Source of the DNA: Mycolicibacterium rhodesiae | GTDB taxonomy: Bacteria > Actinomycetota > Actinomycetes > Mycobacteriales > Mycobacteriaceae | DNA length: 64,000 nucleotides | Reading direction: 5' to 3' | Assembly (NCBI RefSeq): GCF_002086695.1 | Contig: NZ_MVIH01000013.1 | Span: forward strand, 62,001-126,000 | Shown: positions 36,537-45,968 of the stretch, piece by piece | Position numbering within the stretch: the stretch's first letter is position 1 | Layout of the letters: every line of letters starts with the position of its first letter | The notes under the pieces: generated by a model | Told to the model about the DNA's origin: nothing | Databases searched by the model: none | What the model saw: the letters and a program-made list of their open reading frames with translations, nothing else | Translations under genes and position numbers: made by a program

Positions 36537-37109
36537 TCAGCCCGCATCGCAGCCCAGCAGAACGGCTTTGACGAACCCCGCGTACTGGTAGCCGTATTCC
36601 GCGGCCCACCGCCACGGCGGGTAGTCGTAGGACCGCGGCACCGGACGCATGGTGACGTCGCCGTCGAAGCACTGATGAAAGATGTAGCGGGCGCGCACCA
36701 TGTGGTAGTTCCACGACACCACGATCACGTGGGTCCAGTTGTGTTGCTTGGCCAGCCGAGCCACGTACATCGCCTCGCCGCGCGTGGTGAACGGGTCGGG
36801 GATGAAACACAGGACGGTGATAGTCGCCGTGCTGGACGCGCACGCCTGCCGGAACTCCGACAGGTCCGTAGGCCGGTCCGAGTAGGCGTTGGACAGCAGC
36901 ACAGTGCTCGCGTAACCCTGCCTGGCCAGGTCCAGGCCGTACTCCCAGCGACCGTCGTTGTCACCGCCGAGGACGACGATCGCATCGGCTTTGGACAGTG
37001 GGTCCGCATGCGGACGGGTGAACAACAGATAGCCCGCGACGGCCAGCACGCCGGCGACGCACACGCCGGCAGCAGCCAGAATCGCCAGTGCGCGGCGCAC
37101 CCTCCCCAC
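36537..37109 (-). CDS. DUF218/YdcF-like membrane-anchored protein
   Basis: This 190-aa protein has one N-terminal transmembrane helix (about 6-30, ALAILAAAGVCVAGVLAVAGYLLF) and a DUF218 domain facing outward. It includes ADAIVVLGGDNDGRWEYGLDLAR and a central EAMYVARLAKQHNW motif, with VSWNYHMVRAR in place of the usual T.YH.RRA. The GTG at 37109 has TAGCCT 7 bases upstream; a TTG at 37133 is possible. This position is held by sapM in M. tuberculosis, which is absent here. The family is linked to envelope or vancomycin-type phenotypes, but the reaction is unknown. Confidence 0.8.
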   Translation of the reverse strand: MGRVRRALAILAAAGVCVAGVLAVAGYLLFTRPHADPLSKADAIVVLGGDNDGRWEYGLDLARQGYASTVLLSNAYSDRPTDLSEFRQACASSTATITVLCFIPDPFTTRGEAMYVARLAKQHNWTHVIVVSWNYHMVRARYIFHQCFDGDVTMRPVPRSYDYPPWRWAAEYGYQYAGFVKAVLLGCDAG

Positions 37110-37153
37110 GGGGGGCAGGCTACCCGCCAGCAAGCGTCGTTAGGCTGTGCGGC
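37110..37153. promoter_or_regulatory. Divergent leaderless promoters, DUF218 gene and Rv3311-type gene
   Basis: The minus-strand TAGCCT (37117-37122) and the plus-strand TAGGCT (37141-37146) each lie 7 bases from their start codons in a 44-base gap. Confidence 0.5.
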
Positions 37154-38422
37154 ATGGCTGAGCTCGTTCCGGTGCGCGTGGGCGTGACCGCTGGTGACCT
37201 GTACACGCTGTGGGCGCCCCGGTGGCGCGAAGGCGGTGACGAGTGGGAGGCGTTTCTCGGCAAGGACGACGACCTGTTCGCCTTCGAGTCAGTTGCGGAC
37301 CTGGCCGCGTTCGTTCGGACGAACACCGACAACGACCTCACCGATCACCCCGCGTGGGAGGACCTGACCCAGGCCAACGCGCACAAGCTGAAGCCGGCCG
37401 CAGACCGCGAAGTCGACCTGGTGGTGGTCGAGGAACTGCTGTCGGAGAAGCCCACCGAAGAAGCGGTGACCGCACTGGCCAACACGATGGCCGTCGTCTC
37501 CTCGATCGGTTCGGTGTGCGAGCTGCCCGCCGTGACCCGGTTCTTCAACGGCAACCCCAATCTCGGCCTGCTCTCGGGTGGCTACGAGCAGTTCAGCGGC
37601 AAGCCCGGGCTCAAGCGCTGGCGAGTCGTCGGTGACATCGTCGCGCGCGGCTGGGACAGCGTGCTGGCGGCGATCGACGAGGTCATCACCGTGCCCGAGG
37701 TCGACGAGCGGGCCGCCAAGCTGGCCGCCGACGAGCTCGCTGAGCCCTACGAGGAAGAGACCGACGACGTTGTCGAGACCGACGTCGTCGACGAAGCCGC
37801 CGGCGACGACGCCGACTCGGCTGCGGAAGAAGCTGACGAGCGGGCGCCCGACGACGACGTCGTGCTCGGCGGCCAGGAAGACTTCTGGGCCGAGGTCGGC
37901 ATCGACCCGGTGCGCATCCAGGCCAGCTCGGGGACGTTCTACACGCTGCGCTGCTACTTCGACGATCGACCGATCTTCCTCGGTCGTAACGGCCGGATCA
38001 GCGTCTTCACCTCCGAGCGCGCGCTGGCCCGCTACCTCGCCGACGAGCACGACCACGACCTGTCGGATTTGAGCACCTACGACGACATCCGGACCGCGGC
38101 CACCGACGGTTCGCTGCGGGTCGACGTCACCGAGGACAACATCTACGTGCTGACCGGGCTGTCGGACGATATCTCCGACGGTCCCGACGCGGTCGATCAC
38201 GATCAGCTGGAGCTGGCGGTCGAGCTGGTGCGCGATGTCGGTGAGTACTCCGAGGAGGACACCGTCGACAAGCTGCTGGCCGAGGACCGGCAGCTGGGCA
38301 AGCTGGTCGACTACGTACTCGATCCCGAGGAGAACTCCCGACCGGCCGGTCCGTACACGGCCGCGGTCAAGGAGTGGGACGAGGTCGAGCGCTTCGTCGA
38401 GTCGCGGCTGCGCCGCGAGTAG
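37154..38422 (+). CDS. Conserved mycobacterial protein, Rv3311 homologue
   Basis: This 422-aa soluble acidic protein has two similar halves (about 1-205 and 255-422), each with the pattern YTL(W/R), an F.FESVADLAAFVRTN or VFTSERALARYLADE helix and a following D(L)(T/S)D(H/L) turn. They are joined by an Asp/Glu-rich linker (about 206-250). I recognise no catalytic motif. It is conserved next to upp and the add-deoA-cdd cluster. The ATG at 37154 follows TAGGCT by 7 bases. The internal duplication is visible directly; its role is unknown. The stop codon abuts the stop of the convergent PE-PPE gene. Confidence 0.85.
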   Translation: MAELVPVRVGVTAGDLYTLWAPRWREGGDEWEAFLGKDDDLFAFESVADLAAFVRTNTDNDLTDHPAWEDLTQANAHKLKPAADREVDLVVVEELLSEKPTEEAVTALANTMAVVSSIGSVCELPAVTRFFNGNPNLGLLSGGYEQFSGKPGLKRWRVVGDIVARGWDSVLAAIDEVITVPEVDERAAKLAADELAEPYEEETDDVVETDVVDEAAGDDADSAAEEADERAPDDDVVLGGQEDFWAEVGIDPVRIQASSGTFYTLRCYFDDRPIFLGRNGRISVFTSERALARYLADEHDHDLSDLSTYDDIRTAATDGSLRVDVTEDNIYVLTGLSDDISDGPDAVDHDQLELAVELVRDVGEYSEEDTVDKLLAEDRQLGKLVDYVLDPEENSRPAGPYTAAVKEWDEVERFVESRLRRE

Positions 38423-39907
38423 CTAGCTGCTGGAGCCGGCGCTCGCCTTGGCGCGCTTGGAGCCGCCGACCCCGTTGTTGTGCGTGGAGGTCGAGGACTT
38501 CGAGGTCGTCGACTTCGAAGACTTCGACGACGACGTGTCCTTGGCTGACGTGTCCTTGCCTCCGGTCGCGGCGGCGGCTGCGGTCTTCAGCGTCGTGGTG
38601 GTCGGCGTGGTCGCCGTTGCCGTGGCGTGCGGCTTGAAGCCACCCGTCGCCTTCTTCACGGTCGGCGCCGAGGCGGCCACCGCGGTCGTCTCGGTCGTTG
38701 CCGCCGCGCTCGACGAATCCGAGGTGGTATCCGGGGTGGTGTAGGTGACATCGGGACCGCCGACCCCGTAGGGCCCGGGCCGGGTCGTGCCGAACGGGCG
38801 CTTGCCGGTCAGGTCCTGGATGCCGTTGTCCCAGCCCGTGGGGATCGAGACGATCAGGTTGCGGGCGAATTTCACCGGGTTCGGGAAGTAACCGACGTTC
38901 CACGACGTCGGCACGCCCGGGCTGGTGGTGCGGTCATAGGAGGACTCGATGATCACCCGCAGCGGAGCGTCCAGGGTGTCGGCGAACGCATGGCCCAGCG
39001 GCCCGAGCTTCTCCAGCGGCATGAGCAGCGGAAGCACCGGCGTGGAGATCAGGTAGTAGTGCGTGTCGCCGTACTGGCCCTGATCGATCACGCCCGGATC
39101 GGTGAGCGTGGTGTTGTCGTAGGTGCCGCCGAGATGCAGATAGTCGACGCCCATCATCGCGTTGGCGACGGCCAGCAGGTTCAGCGGGTTGACCGGGAAA
39201 TCCGACCAGCCGTCGTACTGCGCGGCGATGTCGGTCGTGTCGTATTGGGTGTTGGTCGGGGTGAATCCGTTGAAGGTCGAACCACCGAAGGGCAGGCCCA
39301 CCGGGATCGTGACGCCTTCCGGCCCGCGGGCGAGGAATCCACCATTCGGGCGGTTGCCGTTGGCGATCAGCACGAAGCTGACATCGGGGCCCTCACCGGG
39401 TGCGTATTCGGCTGCCAGCGCCCGCTTTTCGAGGGTGGAGATCGTCGAGCTCTGCGAGAAGCCATAGACGACGAACGTGTCGCCGGGAGCCGGCGCGACG
39501 GATCCGACCTGGTCGTTGTAGCTGCATGACGCCGTCGCCTTGATGCAGTTGTCGAGGTTCTGCCGGCCCAGCGCCACCGACTGGTCGAACGTCAAGGTGC
39601 CGTTGTTGGGCGTGGACTGTTCCGGGGTGATGACGGCGACCGTGTTGTACGGGCCGCCGGGGACGCCGGTACCCAGCGTCGACGCAGGCGCGACGTAATT
39701 GCCCACCGCGGCGGCCATGTAGTCCTGGACGAACTGATTGGTGTCCTCGTCCGGCGACAAGGAGTGGCCGGTTCCACCCATCACCAGAACCGTTGCGCCA
39801 CTTGCGAGGAGCTTGAGGGCTGCCGTCGATGTCGATAGCAGAACCAAGGACAAGAACGCTGCCAGGGTGGCCACCGCCACCGCCGCGCTGCGAGCCGCTA
39901 GTCGCAT
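38423..39907 (-). CDS. Secreted PE-PPE domain (serine hydrolase) protein
   Basis: This 494-aa protein has a signal peptide (about 1-30) and then a PE-PPE domain (about 35-330) of the alpha/beta hydrolase fold. It includes MGGTGHSLSPDE at the start and the nucleophile elbow YGFSQSS. The last 100 residues are Ser/Thr/Lys/Ala-rich low complexity, probably an extended envelope-binding tail. There is no PE or PPE N-terminal domain, so it exports by the signal peptide rather than ESX. Known family members act as esterases or trehalose acyltransferases. The ATG at 39907 has GGGGAG 8 bases upstream, so it is chosen over GTG 39916. Confidence 0.88.
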   Translation of the reverse strand: MRLAARSAAVAVATLAAFLSLVLLSTSTAALKLLASGATVLVMGGTGHSLSPDEDTNQFVQDYMAAAVGNYVAPASTLGTGVPGGPYNTVAVITPEQSTPNNGTLTFDQSVALGRQNLDNCIKATASCSYNDQVGSVAPAPGDTFVVYGFSQSSTISTLEKRALAAEYAPGEGPDVSFVLIANGNRPNGGFLARGPEGVTIPVGLPFGGSTFNGFTPTNTQYDTTDIAAQYDGWSDFPVNPLNLLAVANAMMGVDYLHLGGTYDNTTLTDPGVIDQGQYGDTHYYLISTPVLPLLMPLEKLGPLGHAFADTLDAPLRVIIESSYDRTTSPGVPTSWNVGYFPNPVKFARNLIVSIPTGWDNGIQDLTGKRPFGTTRPGPYGVGGPDVTYTTPDTTSDSSSAAATTETTAVAASAPTVKKATGGFKPHATATATTPTTTTLKTAAAAATGGKDTSAKDTSSSKSSKSTTSKSSTSTHNNGVGGSKRAKASAGSSS

Positions 39908-40166
39908 ACGGGTCACTCCCCTTATTGATCGCCCACGCCCCCCGACCAGGCGTGGGAGACTCTATCAGCAAACGCCGGATTGGGCACCAGGCTCCTGGCG
40001 TAGTGGACACCGACATGGGTGTCAGCGTGCGCACCTGCGGAATTTGGCCGGCCGGAAATTGACTTCGGCGTTGGTTCTCCCGCAAACCACGTCCAGCTAC
40101 CTGCGAGTGGGGTGCTAACCTTCGGAAAACCTGTCACGGCACGACAACAGTTGGGGTGAACATCCA
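39908..40166. promoter_or_regulatory. Divergent intergenic region, PE-PPE gene and methyltransferase cluster
   Basis: No gene is seen here. It contains TAACCT (40116-40121), a possible -10 for the cluster, and an imperfect palindrome with AATTT (40041-40045) and AAATT (40056-40060) arms around a GGCCGGCC core. GGGGTGA before the GTG at 40167 is a likely ribosome site. Confidence 0.35.
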
Positions 40167-40769
40167 GTGAGCCGCGTCCACATCCCGAAGTTGGGGATCA
40201 TCGCCGCGCTGCGGCAGAAGACCGACTACAAGCGGTGGGCCGACACCCGGAACCTCTACTCGGACTGGGAACCCCGCACGAAGCGGGCCGCCGAACTGAT
40301 CCCGGCAGGCAGCCGGGTCATCGAGTTCGGTGCGGGCACCCGGGCCATCGAGAAGCACCTCGACCCGTCCTGCACCTACACACCGTCCGACCTCGTCGAC
40401 CGCGGACCGGGAACGATCGTCTGCGATCTCAACGAGCGGCCACTGCCGAACCTGGGCAAGGACACCTACGACGTCGCCGTGATCATGGGCGTCCTGGAGT
40501 ACCTCAAGGATGTGCCGTCGGTGCTGGACTGGCTGTCGATGTTCGTACCGCGGGCCGTGATCTCCTACGGCTGCCCGGACAGCAACGATCAGTTCCGTCG
40601 CACCAAGCTCGGCGCCGTGGACCGGATCAGCCGGGGCTGGCTCAACTCCTACCTGGAAGAAGACATCCGAACGCTGTTCCGGGACCGCGGCTACACCAGC
40701 TTGCACGAAGAGAACTGGGCAAACGTCGACGGCTACCAGCACCGGCTGTTTGTGTTCGCCAAGCCGTGA
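40167..40769 (+). CDS. Class I SAM-dependent methyltransferase
   Basis: This 200-aa protein has a Rossmann methyltransferase fold. Motif I is VIEFGAGTRAIEKHL (about residues 51-65), an acidic post-I residue lies in YTPSDLVDRG, and motif IV reads YDVAVIMGVLEYL. The N-terminal 45 residues are Arg/Lys-rich and may bind the substrate. It is the first gene of a three-gene same-strand cluster with a 2-oxoglutarate oxygenase and a Gfo/Idh/MocA oxidoreductase. The substrate (sugar, lipid head group or small metabolite) cannot be told from sequence. Confidence 0.85.
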   Translation: MSRVHIPKLGIIAALRQKTDYKRWADTRNLYSDWEPRTKRAAELIPAGSRVIEFGAGTRAIEKHLDPSCTYTPSDLVDRGPGTIVCDLNERPLPNLGKDTYDVAVIMGVLEYLKDVPSVLDWLSMFVPRAVISYGCPDSNDQFRRTKLGAVDRISRGWLNSYLEEDIRTLFRDRGYTSLHEENWANVDGYQHRLFVFAKP

Positions 40770-40842
40770 CCTATGGCCCTCGCAGCCAGCACCGATAGCC
40801 TGTAGCGTAGGGGCGCGGAATTCGCTGAGGGAGGTAGCACTG

Positions 40843-41688
40843 GTGACGTCGACACTGACTGTGACGGACCTGCTGGCAAACGAGGGCATCGCCGATGTCA
40901 CCGGACTGTGGCCAGTCGAGATGGTCGAAGACTGGAATCGTCGTCTCGATCCGATCTTCGCCGGAACCGACGGTGAGCGACGGTCGTACGCGAGTGCCGA
41001 CGCCCTGGCCGAGACCGGGATCTTCGCCGAGCTGTTCAGTGCGCCGGTACGTCAGCTCATCGCCGGCATCCACCCGTCGGCCCTGCTGTACCACTGCCAC
41101 AGCTATGAGATCGCCGCCAACCAGGGCCGGCCGCACATCCACCGGGACAAGCCGCTCGGCTGGCACCGTGACACCGAGACGATCCGGTCCTACACCCCCG
41201 ACTTCCCGTCTTTCATCAGCATTTTCATCCTGCTGTCACCGGTCGGCGCCGACGACGGCGCGTTCGAGTTCTACCCGCACCGGCCCAACAACGGGATGCG
41301 CGCAGGCGGTGACGCGGTGCAGCTCGTCGGCCCGATCGGGACGGCCGCGATGTGGAACCGGTCCTACTTCCATCGCGCCTCACCGAACCGTGGTTCGGTG
41401 CGTCGCCGCGTGCTGAAGATCTCGTTCCAGCCCGCCGGACTGCCGAACGACCGGATCGGACTGCCCGAGTTCACCGACGCCCGCGCGCACCTGAGCGATC
41501 CGGCGCTGCTGGCACTGATCGACGCGGACCGGGTGGGCACCACCACCCCGCTGACCGATCGCGGTGAAATCCCGGCAGGCACCCCGCTGCCTCCGACGAC
41601 GCGCAACGAGCTGTCGCGGGCCCAAGCCGCCTACATCCGCGCTCAGACCGTCGGCTTCCGTGCGCTGGCCGCCGCGGGCGTTGTGTGA
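40843..41688 (+). CDS. Phytanoyl-CoA dioxygenase-like Fe(II)/2-oxoglutarate oxygenase
   Basis: This 281-aa protein has a jelly-roll oxygenase core with likely iron ligands His108 and Asp110 (HRD) and distal His177 (SYFHRAS). A basic residue on the strand after the distal His (RRRVLK) may bind 2-oxoglutarate. It would hydroxylate, halogenate or epimerise a small substrate. The GTG at 40843 follows GGGAGG by 8 bases. The stop overlaps the next GTG (GTGTGA), which couples it to the Gfo/Idh protein. Confidence 0.82.
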   Translation: MTSTLTVTDLLANEGIADVTGLWPVEMVEDWNRRLDPIFAGTDGERRSYASADALAETGIFAELFSAPVRQLIAGIHPSALLYHCHSYEIAANQGRPHIHRDKPLGWHRDTETIRSYTPDFPSFISIFILLSPVGADDGAFEFYPHRPNNGMRAGGDAVQLVGPIGTAAMWNRSYFHRASPNRGSVRRRVLKISFQPAGLPNDRIGLPEFTDARAHLSDPALLALIDADRVGTTTPLTDRGEIPAGTPLPPTTRNELSRAQAAYIRAQTVGFRALAAAGVV

Positions 41689-42686
41689 CGCAGCCCAGTA
41701 GCCGGCTCCGCGCGCTGGTCGTCGGTTCCGGATACCGAGTTCGCAACGCTTTCCTGCCGGCGTTGAACCTGCTCGACTCCCACATCGAGGTCGTCGGAGT
41801 CCACTCCCGTACCTTCGCCAACGCATCCCGTGCGGCCGAGCGGTGGAATGTGCCGGCGATCGAGGATCCCCGGACGTTGCGACCCGGCGACATCGACCTG
41901 GCCCTGGTGTCGGTGACGGTGACGAACAACGTCGCCGTGTTGAGGTCGCTGGCCCACCTGGCCCCCGGCGCCGCACTGGTCATCGACACCCCCGGCGTCG
42001 GGCGTCTCGACGACCTCGCCCGGCTGGCCCAGTTCCGCCGGTGGGCACCGATCCGGGTCGGTGAAGACTTCATGAACATGCCGCAGTACCGACTGGTCGG
42101 CGAGGCGATCCGGTCGGGCGCGCTCGGTGAGGTCAGCCGAGTCGCGATGTCGCAGATGGGTTATCGCTACCACGCGTTGGCGCTGGTGCGGTCCTGGCTC
42201 GGACTGTCGGCGCCGACGTCGGCCCGCAGCAGGCGCGTCCCGGGCGGCGTGGACATCGAGTATCGGTTCCGCGGCGGAAGGATCGGCGAGGTCCACGAGC
42301 CGTACCGGCAATCGGAGGGGTCGTTCTCCGTGACCGGCAGCACGACGACGCTGACCGGCGACCCGATGGGCCATCCGATCCCAGATCCCAAGGGCGCCAG
42401 CCTCCGTCGCGTCGAGGACGACGACGGCATCGCGGGATTCACCCTCGATGGGCTGGACAAGCCGCTGCACATCGACCTTCCGTATCAGGCGGCGCTGCGC
42501 GAGATGAAACTCGAGGACGACTCGGAGTTCAACCTGCTGCGCATCGACGGTCTGGCTCAAGTCATTTCGTCGCTGTGGACCGATGACCCGCTGAACAGCC
42601 GATACCGGCTCGAGGATGCGGTCGCGGACAACCTGGTGAGCTGGGCGGCGCGGTTCATGCCCTGGGTGCCCACCCCGCGGTTCTAG
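41685..42686 (+). CDS. Gfo/Idh/MocA-type oxidoreductase
   Basis: This 333-aa protein has an N-terminal Rossmann motif LVVGSGYRVRNAFLPAL with GxGxxx spacing, then VVGVHSRT and a DTPGVG segment where family members carry the conserved EKP. The E-K pair is replaced (VIDTPGV), so the catalytic Lys is not in its usual place. The C-terminal sheet domain is recognisable but divergent. It probably binds NAD(P) and acts on a sugar-like or cyclic alcohol. It is coupled to the dioxygenase. The TAG shares CTAG with convergent mmpL. Confidence 0.78.
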   Translation: MTQPSSRLRALVVGSGYRVRNAFLPALNLLDSHIEVVGVHSRTFANASRAAERWNVPAIEDPRTLRPGDIDLALVSVTVTNNVAVLRSLAHLAPGAALVIDTPGVGRLDDLARLAQFRRWAPIRVGEDFMNMPQYRLVGEAIRSGALGEVSRVAMSQMGYRYHALALVRSWLGLSAPTSARSRRVPGGVDIEYRFRGGRIGEVHEPYRQSEGSFSVTGSTTTLTGDPMGHPIPDPKGASLRRVEDDDGIAGFTLDGLDKPLHIDLPYQAALREMKLEDDSEFNLLRIDGLAQVISSLWTDDPLNSRYRLEDAVADNLVSWAARFMPWVPTPRF

Positions 42687-45600
42687 TCGTCGCGCGTCGC
42701 TCCGCCTTCGGCCTCCCAGGCCGCCTCACCTTCGGTGTCATCGAAATCCTGCACGTCGGTCTCGTCGTGGTCGAGCACCGCGACGGGGGCGGTCACCGCC
42801 TCGCTCGCAGCCGCACGCTTGGCGGCCGCGAACTTGACCCGCGGCGGTTTCGCCGGCCACCAGTTGGCGTCGCCGACCAGCACGGCGGCGGCCGGAACGG
42901 TGAGCGTGCGGACCAGGAAGGTGTCCAGCAGCAGGCCGACGCCGATCACGAAGCCGATCTGCGCGGCGGTGAGCACGCTGCTGACGGTCAGCGCCATCAT
43001 CGACGCCGCGAAGATCAGACCTGCCGAGGTGATGACCCCGCCGGTCGCGCCGACCGTGCGGATAACTGCCGAGCGCACACCGTATTTCGCCTCGTCGCGG
43101 ATGCGGGATATCAACAGCAGGTTGTAGTCGGCGCCGACCGCGACAAGCACCATGAATGCGATTCCCGGTACGCCCCAAGCCAATTCCTGGCCGAGGATGA
43201 ACTGGAACAACACCACCCCAATGCCCAGCGCCGCGCCGTAGGACAGCACCACCGAGAGCACCAGATACAGCGGCGCGACGATCGCGCGCAGCAACACCAC
43301 GAGAATCAGGAAGACCACGATCAGGGTCATGCACAGGATGTAGACGAAGTCGGAGTCGTAGAAGTCCCGGATGTTGGCGTTGATCGACGAGAAGCCCACC
43401 ATCGAGATCTCGGAACCCGCGAGCTGCGTGTTGGGCGTGGCCGCGTTCGCGGTGTTGACGATCAGCTTGGTCTGGTCCATCGCCGCGGTGCTGAACGGGT
43501 TGAGGGCGGTCTGGACCAGATAGCGCGCGGAGTGGCCGTCCTCGGAGACGAACAGCTTGGCGGCCTTCTTGAACTCGTCCATCGTCAACACCTGCGGCGG
43601 GATGTAGAACCCCGACATCGGCGGATCGGCTGCCTCCCGCTTCATCGCCAGCAGGAACGACGACGCCTGGTCCAGCCCCTGCCCAAGATTGCGGGTCTGG
43701 TCGACCAGGGTCTGAACACCCACTGCGAGTTGACGACTCGAGTCGGCGAGCGTGTTGACGCCGGTGACCGCGTCGTTGAGTTTCTTCTCGACCCCGCCGG
43801 GCTGGCCGACGCCGAGTGAGCGCGCGGCGGAGGTCACCTTCTGGACGTTCTGGCTCAGCTCGTGGACGGCCTGGTCGAGCTGCTGCGACCCATCGGTCTT
43901 GGAGAGTTCCCGTGCGAATTCCTCGACGGACTTGACGGCCGGGGTGTTTGCGACGTCGACGATCTTCTGCAGATCCGACCGCGAGTTGACGCAGGCGGGA
44001 TCCGCGTCGCACACCGGAGAAACATTGAGCGCGTTGAGCATCGGCGCAGCCCAATCGCCGATGCCCGTGACTCGCAGAATGGTCAGTCCCAACGAGTCGC
44101 CCAGCGAGCGCATGCTGGTCACCAACGACGCGGTCTTGTCGATCTGGTCGAGCGTCTTGGCCCCGCCGTACTTCTGCGACATGGCGTCCAGCGCGCTGGT
44201 CAACCCGCGCACACTGGCGATCGATCCGACCACCTGGGTACGGATCTGACCGAGAACGTCGGCCATCTTGCCCGCACCGCCGGAGAGCAGATTGAGGTTG
44301 TCGTCGTTGGTGTGGATCAGATTGGACGCATCACCGAGCTTGGTGCCGACTTCACCGGCCTGATAGGTGGTCTTGGCCTGCTCGAGCACCTCCCCGGTCG
44401 GACGGGTGATACCGCGCACGAGGTCGATGTCGGGCAGCTGCGCGATGCGCGCGGCCATCTGCTCCATATCGGCCAGCGCCTTCGGGGTGCGCAGGTCGTT
44501 CGGGGATTCAATGAACAGGAACTGCTGCAGCGTGCTGCTGATCGGGAAGTGTTTGTCCATCACCTCGTAGGCGTGGTTGCTCGCGGAGTCCTGCGGGAGG
44601 TTCTTGCGGTCGTCGTAGTTGAACCTCATCAGCGACGTCGTGGCGGCCAACGCACCTAGGATCAGCACACTGGTCACCAGCAACAGCACCGGACGCCGGA
44701 CGATCATCACACCGGAGCGGCGCCACAGCCTGCCGGTGATGTCGCGGCGCTGTTTGACCCATCCCCGCCGGCCGGCCAGCACGATGAAGGCCGGCAGCAA
44801 CGTGATCGAGGCCAGGAAGCCGACCACGATCGTCACGGTCAGGGCGGGCCCGACGGTGGAGAAGATGGCCAGCTTGGTGAACGACATGCCCAAGAAGGTC
44901 AGCGCGACGGTGCCCGCCGAGCCGGCGATCACCTCGCCGATGGACGCCAGCGCCTCCACCAAGGCATCGTCGGAGGCCATCCCGGTTTTGGTGAGCTCTT
45001 GATACCGGCTGTAGAGGAAGACGCCGTAGTCGATACCGGCACCCATGATCATGCCGGTCATCAGCATCATCGTCTGAGGGCCGAGCCCGAGCCCGAGTTC
45101 ACCGAGGCCGGCGACGGCTTGCTGGGCGACAACGAGGGATATGCCGATGGTGATCAGCGGCATCAGCATCGCGATCAGACTTCGATACACCAGCAGCAGG
45201 ATCGTGAAAACCAGCCCGACCGTGGCGATCTCGATCATGTGCTGATCGCGGGCGCCGATCGCGTTCATGTCCTCGATGGTCGAGGCGCCACCGACCACGT
45301 TGACCTGCAGCGAGGAGCCTTTGGCCTGCTCGTTCGCGGTGTCGATGACGTGCCGGTAGGCCTCCTGACCCTCAGGGGTGCCCATGGTGCCCGTCATGCT
45401 GACCGGCAGGTTCCAGGCCTTGCCGTCCTTGCTGGTCATCACCTCTTTCAGCTCCGGGGTGCGGACGAAATCCTGGAGTGAGGAGACGTTCTTGGTGTCG
45501 TCCTTGAGCTTGTCGACGATCCGCCGGTAGGCGTCCTCGTCGGCCGGGGTCAGCCCGTTCTCATTGCTGAGGATGATGGCGGCGAAATTGCCTGCGTCGG

Positions 45601-45838
45601 CTTCGTGGAAGGCGTCCTGCATCTTCTTGACCGAGACGAGCACCGGCGCGTCTTTGGGCAGGAAATCCGGCGGGTTACGGGCCGCGACAACGGCCAGCGG
45701 GGTGATGAGGGCCAGCAGAGCGCCGGCCAGCACGAGCCAAGCAGCGATCACGAGCAGAGGGTGGCGAACGATCACCCGACCCAAGCCCGTCAGGAGCTTA
45801 TGTGGTGACACGCCCCTCAAAACGGCGCGCTTGGACAT
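42683..45838 (-). CDS. MmpL-family RND transporter
   Basis: This protein of about 1050 aa has twelve predicted membrane helices in two halves and two large periplasmic loops, the second with a long coiled-coil-like segment (about 480-760). The proton relay Asp-Tyr pairs appear in GAGIDYGVF (about 270) and VGADYNLLL. The C-terminal tail is acidic (DETDVQDFDDTEGE). It would export a lipid or siderophore-like molecule across the inner membrane. No mmpS partner is adjacent. The ATG at 45838 and a GTG at 45841 are both possible; TGTAAC lies just upstream. It converges on the methyltransferase cluster, whose product might be cargo (inference). Confidence 0.93.
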   Translation of the reverse strand: MSKRAVLRGVSPHKLLTGLGRVIVRHPLLVIAAWLVLAGALLALITPLAVVAARNPPDFLPKDAPVLVSVKKMQDAFHEADAGNFAAIILSNENGLTPADEDAYRRIVDKLKDDTKNVSSLQDFVRTPELKEVMTSKDGKAWNLPVSMTGTMGTPEGQEAYRHVIDTANEQAKGSSLQVNVVGGASTIEDMNAIGARDQHMIEIATVGLVFTILLLVYRSLIAMLMPLITIGISLVVAQQAVAGLGELGLGLGPQTMMLMTGMIMGAGIDYGVFLYSRYQELTKTGMASDDALVEALASIGEVIAGSAGTVALTFLGMSFTKLAIFSTVGPALTVTIVVGFLASITLLPAFIVLAGRRGWVKQRRDITGRLWRRSGVMIVRRPVLLLVTSVLILGALAATTSLMRFNYDDRKNLPQDSASNHAYEVMDKHFPISSTLQQFLFIESPNDLRTPKALADMEQMAARIAQLPDIDLVRGITRPTGEVLEQAKTTYQAGEVGTKLGDASNLIHTNDDNLNLLSGGAGKMADVLGQIRTQVVGSIASVRGLTSALDAMSQKYGGAKTLDQIDKTASLVTSMRSLGDSLGLTILRVTGIGDWAAPMLNALNVSPVCDADPACVNSRSDLQKIVDVANTPAVKSVEEFARELSKTDGSQQLDQAVHELSQNVQKVTSAARSLGVGQPGGVEKKLNDAVTGVNTLADSSRQLAVGVQTLVDQTRNLGQGLDQASSFLLAMKREAADPPMSGFYIPPQVLTMDEFKKAAKLFVSEDGHSARYLVQTALNPFSTAAMDQTKLIVNTANAATPNTQLAGSEISMVGFSSINANIRDFYDSDFVYILCMTLIVVFLILVVLLRAIVAPLYLVLSVVLSYGAALGIGVVLFQFILGQELAWGVPGIAFMVLVAVGADYNLLLISRIRDEAKYGVRSAVIRTVGATGGVITSAGLIFAASMMALTVSSVLTAAQIGFVIGVGLLLDTFLVRTLTVPAAAVLVGDANWWPAKPPRVKFAAAKRAAASEAVTAPVAVLDHDETDVQDFDDTEGEAAWEAEGGATRDD

Positions 45839-45968
45839 CACACCAAGTTACATCGCACTGATAGGCGCAGATGTATCACGAGGTGGCTCGGATCGTACGC
45901 CCGGTTGGCCGACTGCGCCCGGCAAGCGGGCCTCTGTGCCGCACCTGAGCAAACACAGCGGACGCGAG

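Noticed and set aside
40041..40060. AATTT/AAATT palindrome before the methyltransferase cluster
   Set aside because: The central GGCCGGCC and outer arms are not centred on the same axis, so it is recorded only as part of the intergenic feature.
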